The position numbers were made by a program, and so were the translations under genes. The notes beneath the pieces were generated by a model. It was not told the origin of the DNA and ran no database searches. It saw only the letters and a list, made by a program, of their open reading frames with translations. DNA of 64,000 nucleotides from Candidatus Endomicrobium embiratermitis (GTDB lineage Bacteria; Elusimicrobiota; Endomicrobiia; Endomicrobiales; Endomicrobiaceae): contig WQYI01000004.1 of NCBI GenBank assembly GCA_009781315.1, positions 59,767 to 123,766 of the forward strand, given 5' to 3'. Positions 62,363 through 64,000 of the stretch are shown here, piece by piece (within the stretch, counting starts at the first letter, position 1; each line of letters starts with the position of its first letter).

Positions 62363-62392
62363 CAAATTACAATTAACAAATAACAATGAACG
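62354..62392. repeat. heptad tract (L) after ilvC
   Basis: GGCAAAT, AACAAAT, TACAATT, AACAAAT, AACAATG. It includes the ilvC TAA. A palindrome ACGACAAA...TTTGTCGT follows. Confidence 0.75.
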
Positions 62393-62432
62393 ACAAATTT
62401 TGAAGCTTTGTCGTAAGTGAGAAAGCAAACTT

Positions 62433-63185
62433 ATGGAAAATACGCAGCCTAAATTAGAAAAGAGAATTCTGTATATAAAATTTTTGAAGTTATTTATTGT
62501 TTTTGCAATTATTTTTGCGGCGTTTTATTACTCTTTTAACACTGTAATGAGCGCAGTCATTCATTCTAAAAAAGAGATAACGCTTCCGGATATTAAAGGA
62601 AAAAGTCTGGCCGAAGCCGTCGAAGAACTTTCAGTTTCAGGGCTTGGCTTAAAAAAAGAAGGCGAAGAGTTCAGCAACAGCGTTCCTCCTGGGATAATTT
62701 TGCGCCAAACTCCTCCGGCCGGAATGAATATACGCGAGGGCAAGATTGTTAAAGTGACGATAAGCCGCGGCGGCGAAACAATATATATACCGAACTTGGT
62801 CGGCAAGACTGTACGCGCTGCGGATATTGCCATAAAATCTTACGGACTTATGATTGGGGAAGTTTCGCAAAGATATTCAATAATGGTTGAAAAAGGTTCC
62901 GTTGTTTCCCAAGACCCAGCCGCTGGAACTGCGGCTGATAAAGACACGGTTATAAATATTGTCGTTTCAAACGGACAGCCTCCCGAAGGCATTATTTATG
63001 TTCCTGACTGGAAAGGAAAAACTCCGGAAGACGTAAAAAATTGGGCGGGAAAAAACAATGTGTCGGTTGAAGTTATAAAAGATAAAACTTCGGAATTTCC
63101 GTCCGGAACCATAATAAAACAAAACCCTGATTCTGATTCCGATATAACAAATTCAAAAAAGATATCTTTGAATGTTGCGCAATAA
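62433..63185 (+). CDS. membrane-anchored PASTA-domain protein
   Basis: A 250-residue protein with one N-terminal transmembrane helix (FLKLFIVFAIIFAAFYYSF, about 18-36) and three PASTA domains: residues 49-115 (EITLPDIKGKSLAEAVEEL), 117-185 (IYIPNLVGKTVRAADIAI) and 190-249 (IYVPDWKGKTPEDVKNW). PASTA domains bind peptidoglycan fragments or beta-lactams in penicillin-binding proteins and PknB-type kinases. No kinase or transpeptidase domain is present here, so it is a stand-alone sensor or scaffold. It is followed after eight bases by rpe. Confidence 0.9.
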   Translation: MENTQPKLEKRILYIKFLKLFIVFAIIFAAFYYSFNTVMSAVIHSKKEITLPDIKGKSLAEAVEELSVSGLGLKKEGEEFSNSVPPGIILRQTPPAGMNIREGKIVKVTISRGGETIYIPNLVGKTVRAADIAIKSYGLMIGEVSQRYSIMVEKGSVVSQDPAAGTAADKDTVINIVVSNGQPPEGIIYVPDWKGKTPEDVKNWAGKNNVSVEVIKDKTSEFPSGTIIKQNPDSDSDITNSKKISLNVAQ

Positions 63186-63193
63186 AGGTTAAA

Positions 63194-63844
63194 ATGAAAA
63201 AGATTATAATAGCGCCTTCTATCTTATCTGCGGATTTTTCTAATCTGGGCAAAGATATCGCCGTCATTGAAGACGCCGGCGCGGACTGGATTCATATTGA
63301 CGTTATGGACGGGCACTTTGTGCCGAACATAACAATAGGTCCGGCAGTAGTTAAATCCTTAAGAAAAACAACGAAGTTATTATTTGACGTCCATTTAATG
63401 ATATCCGAACCGGAAAAATACTGGCGCGAATTTCAAAAAGCCGGAGCGGATTTTGTAACTTTTCACAGTGAAGTTAAAACGGATAAAAAGAAGCTTATAG
63501 AAGATATAAAATCGTCGGGAATAAAAGCCGGTATTTCAATAAAGCCCGCTACAAACGTTTCCGAAATAGAATATCTGCTTTCTTATTTGGATTTGGTTTT
63601 GGTTATGACCGTAGAACCGGGTTTTGGCGGACAGGCTTTTATGGAAAATATATTGCCGAAAATTTCCGAACTCAGAAAACTTATAGATAAAAATAATGAT
63701 GATTGTATTATCGAAGTTGACGGCGGAATAAACGCCGAAACGGGCATACAATGCGTAAACGCGGGCGCCGATGCCCTTGTAAGCGGTAATTATATTTTTT
63801 CCGCTTCAAACCCTAAAGAAGCTATTCAATCTCTTTGTAAATAA
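63194..63844 (+). CDS. rpe: ribulose-phosphate 3-epimerase
   Basis: A 216-residue TIM-barrel enzyme interconverting ribulose-5-P and xylulose-5-P. IAPSILSADFSNLG, WIHIDVMDGHFVPNITIGP, DVHLMISEPEKY, VMTVEPGFGGQAFM and VDGGINAET are all present, including the metal-binding His and Asp residues. AAAGGTTAAA precedes the ATG and the gene is likely cotranscribed with the PASTA gene. Pentose phosphate pathway. Confidence 0.97.
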   Translation: MKKIIIAPSILSADFSNLGKDIAVIEDAGADWIHIDVMDGHFVPNITIGPAVVKSLRKTTKLLFDVHLMISEPEKYWREFQKAGADFVTFHSEVKTDKKKLIEDIKSSGIKAGISIKPATNVSEIEYLLSYLDLVLVMTVEPGFGGQAFMENILPKISELRKLIDKNNDDCIIEVDGGINAETGIQCVNAGADALVSGNYIFSASNPKEAIQSLCK

Positions 63845-63858
63845 GGTTTTCCACATTT

Positions 63859-63890
63859 GTCATTCCGGCCTCCGTGCCGGAATCCATTAA
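63859..63890. repeat. single REP-like module next to the IS200/IS605 left end
   Basis: GTCATTCCGGCCTCCGTGCC, then GGAATCCATTAA. The transposon end begins right after TTAA. Confidence 0.7.
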
Positions 63891-64000
63891 ACCGCAGAGG
63901 TACCACGGGCGTGAGCCCGTGGGGGAATAAAGACCTGAATCTTTGTAGTATAATATAGAGATGGAACTACGGAAACAAGGACACAGCGTATATTATTGCA
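63891..64000 (+). mobile_element. left end of an IS200/IS605-type element (continues beyond window)
   Basis: A subterminal hairpin CCACGGGC-GTGA-GCCCGTGG (63903-63922) of the kind used as left-end recognition structure by IS200/IS605 Y1 transposases. A TATAAT at 63949-63954 and the first codons of a tnpA-like gene follow. Only the first 110 bases are in the window. Confidence 0.6.
63961..64000 (+). CDS. tnpA: IS200/IS605-family Y1 transposase, first 13 residues
   Basis: ATGGAACTACGG... encodes MELRKQGHSVYYC, matching the conserved HSVY opening that precedes the HLV...KYRR region of TnpA. The catalytic HUH and Tyr are beyond the window, so the call rests on the N-terminus and the upstream hairpin. 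Confidence 0.55.
   Translation, partial: MELRKQGHSVYYC

Overview
The window is a dense, AT-rich bacterial chromosome segment of about 60 protein genes and five tRNA genes, mostly housekeeping. The gene set is that of a diderm, largely anaerobic heterotroph: an outer-membrane beta-barrel protein, type IV pilin-like proteins, PASTA next to rpe, TatD with its linked radical SAM protein, a PaaK-ACT pair, and citramalate-based isoleucine synthesis. The overall look is most like Elusimicrobiota (Endomicrobium-like). That placement is an inference from gene content and style, since no 16S rRNA is present.

Layout. 1-7.8 kb: the 3' part of a tRNA nucleotidyltransferase, tRNA-Gly/Cys/Val/Pro/Arg, a DKNW-repeat secreted protein, an Orn/Lys/Arg decarboxylase, DksA/TraR, MscS, panD, a sigma-70 factor and apt. 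8.6-15.9 kb: a tryptophan-type T-box leader followed by a complete trpEGDCFBA operon. 15.9-18.1 kb: a radical SAM DNA-repair candidate with its obligate partner. 18.2-22.5 kb: two cation/proton antiporters flanking a glycosyltransferase. 22.7-28.8 kb: a small HTH protein, a histone-H1-like repeat protein, cysE, clpB, an outer-membrane protein and a ThiC-family enzyme. 29-33.1 kb: thrB, lysC and cimA. 33.2-38.4 kb: two pilin-like genes, recN, nadK, paaK and an ACT protein. 38.5-45.7 kb: a sodium symporter, a degenerate M23 protein, a short ComEC, an SPFH protein, thiL, tsaE and tsaB. 45.8-52.5 kb (minus strand): a 3D-domain protein, the TatD-linked radical SAM protein, tatD, ricT-metG, holB and tmk. 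52.6-64 kb: M48 and M42 peptidases, an MBL hydrolase, ilvD, ilvBN, ilvC (with two small secreted charged proteins among them), a PASTA protein and rpe. The window ends inside an IS200/IS605-type element.

Metabolic logic. Aspartate-family (lysC, thrB), tryptophan and branched-chain (cimA, ilvBN, ilvC, ilvD) pathways are all represented, so the organism is probably prototrophic for these amino acids. panD, thiC/thiL, nadK and apt add cofactor and nucleotide metabolism.

The most unusual feature is the intergenic DNA. Three families of palindromic repeats fill it. One is REPIN-like doublets bounded by GTCA...TGAC. The second is elements whose complementary arms are built of 7-bp (once 8-bp) tandem repeats. 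The third is a CCTCGCCCCTTGCGGG-type element. Several sit exactly at gene ends and supply the stop codon and last residues of the upstream protein, and heptad tracts also appear inside the trpF coding sequence.
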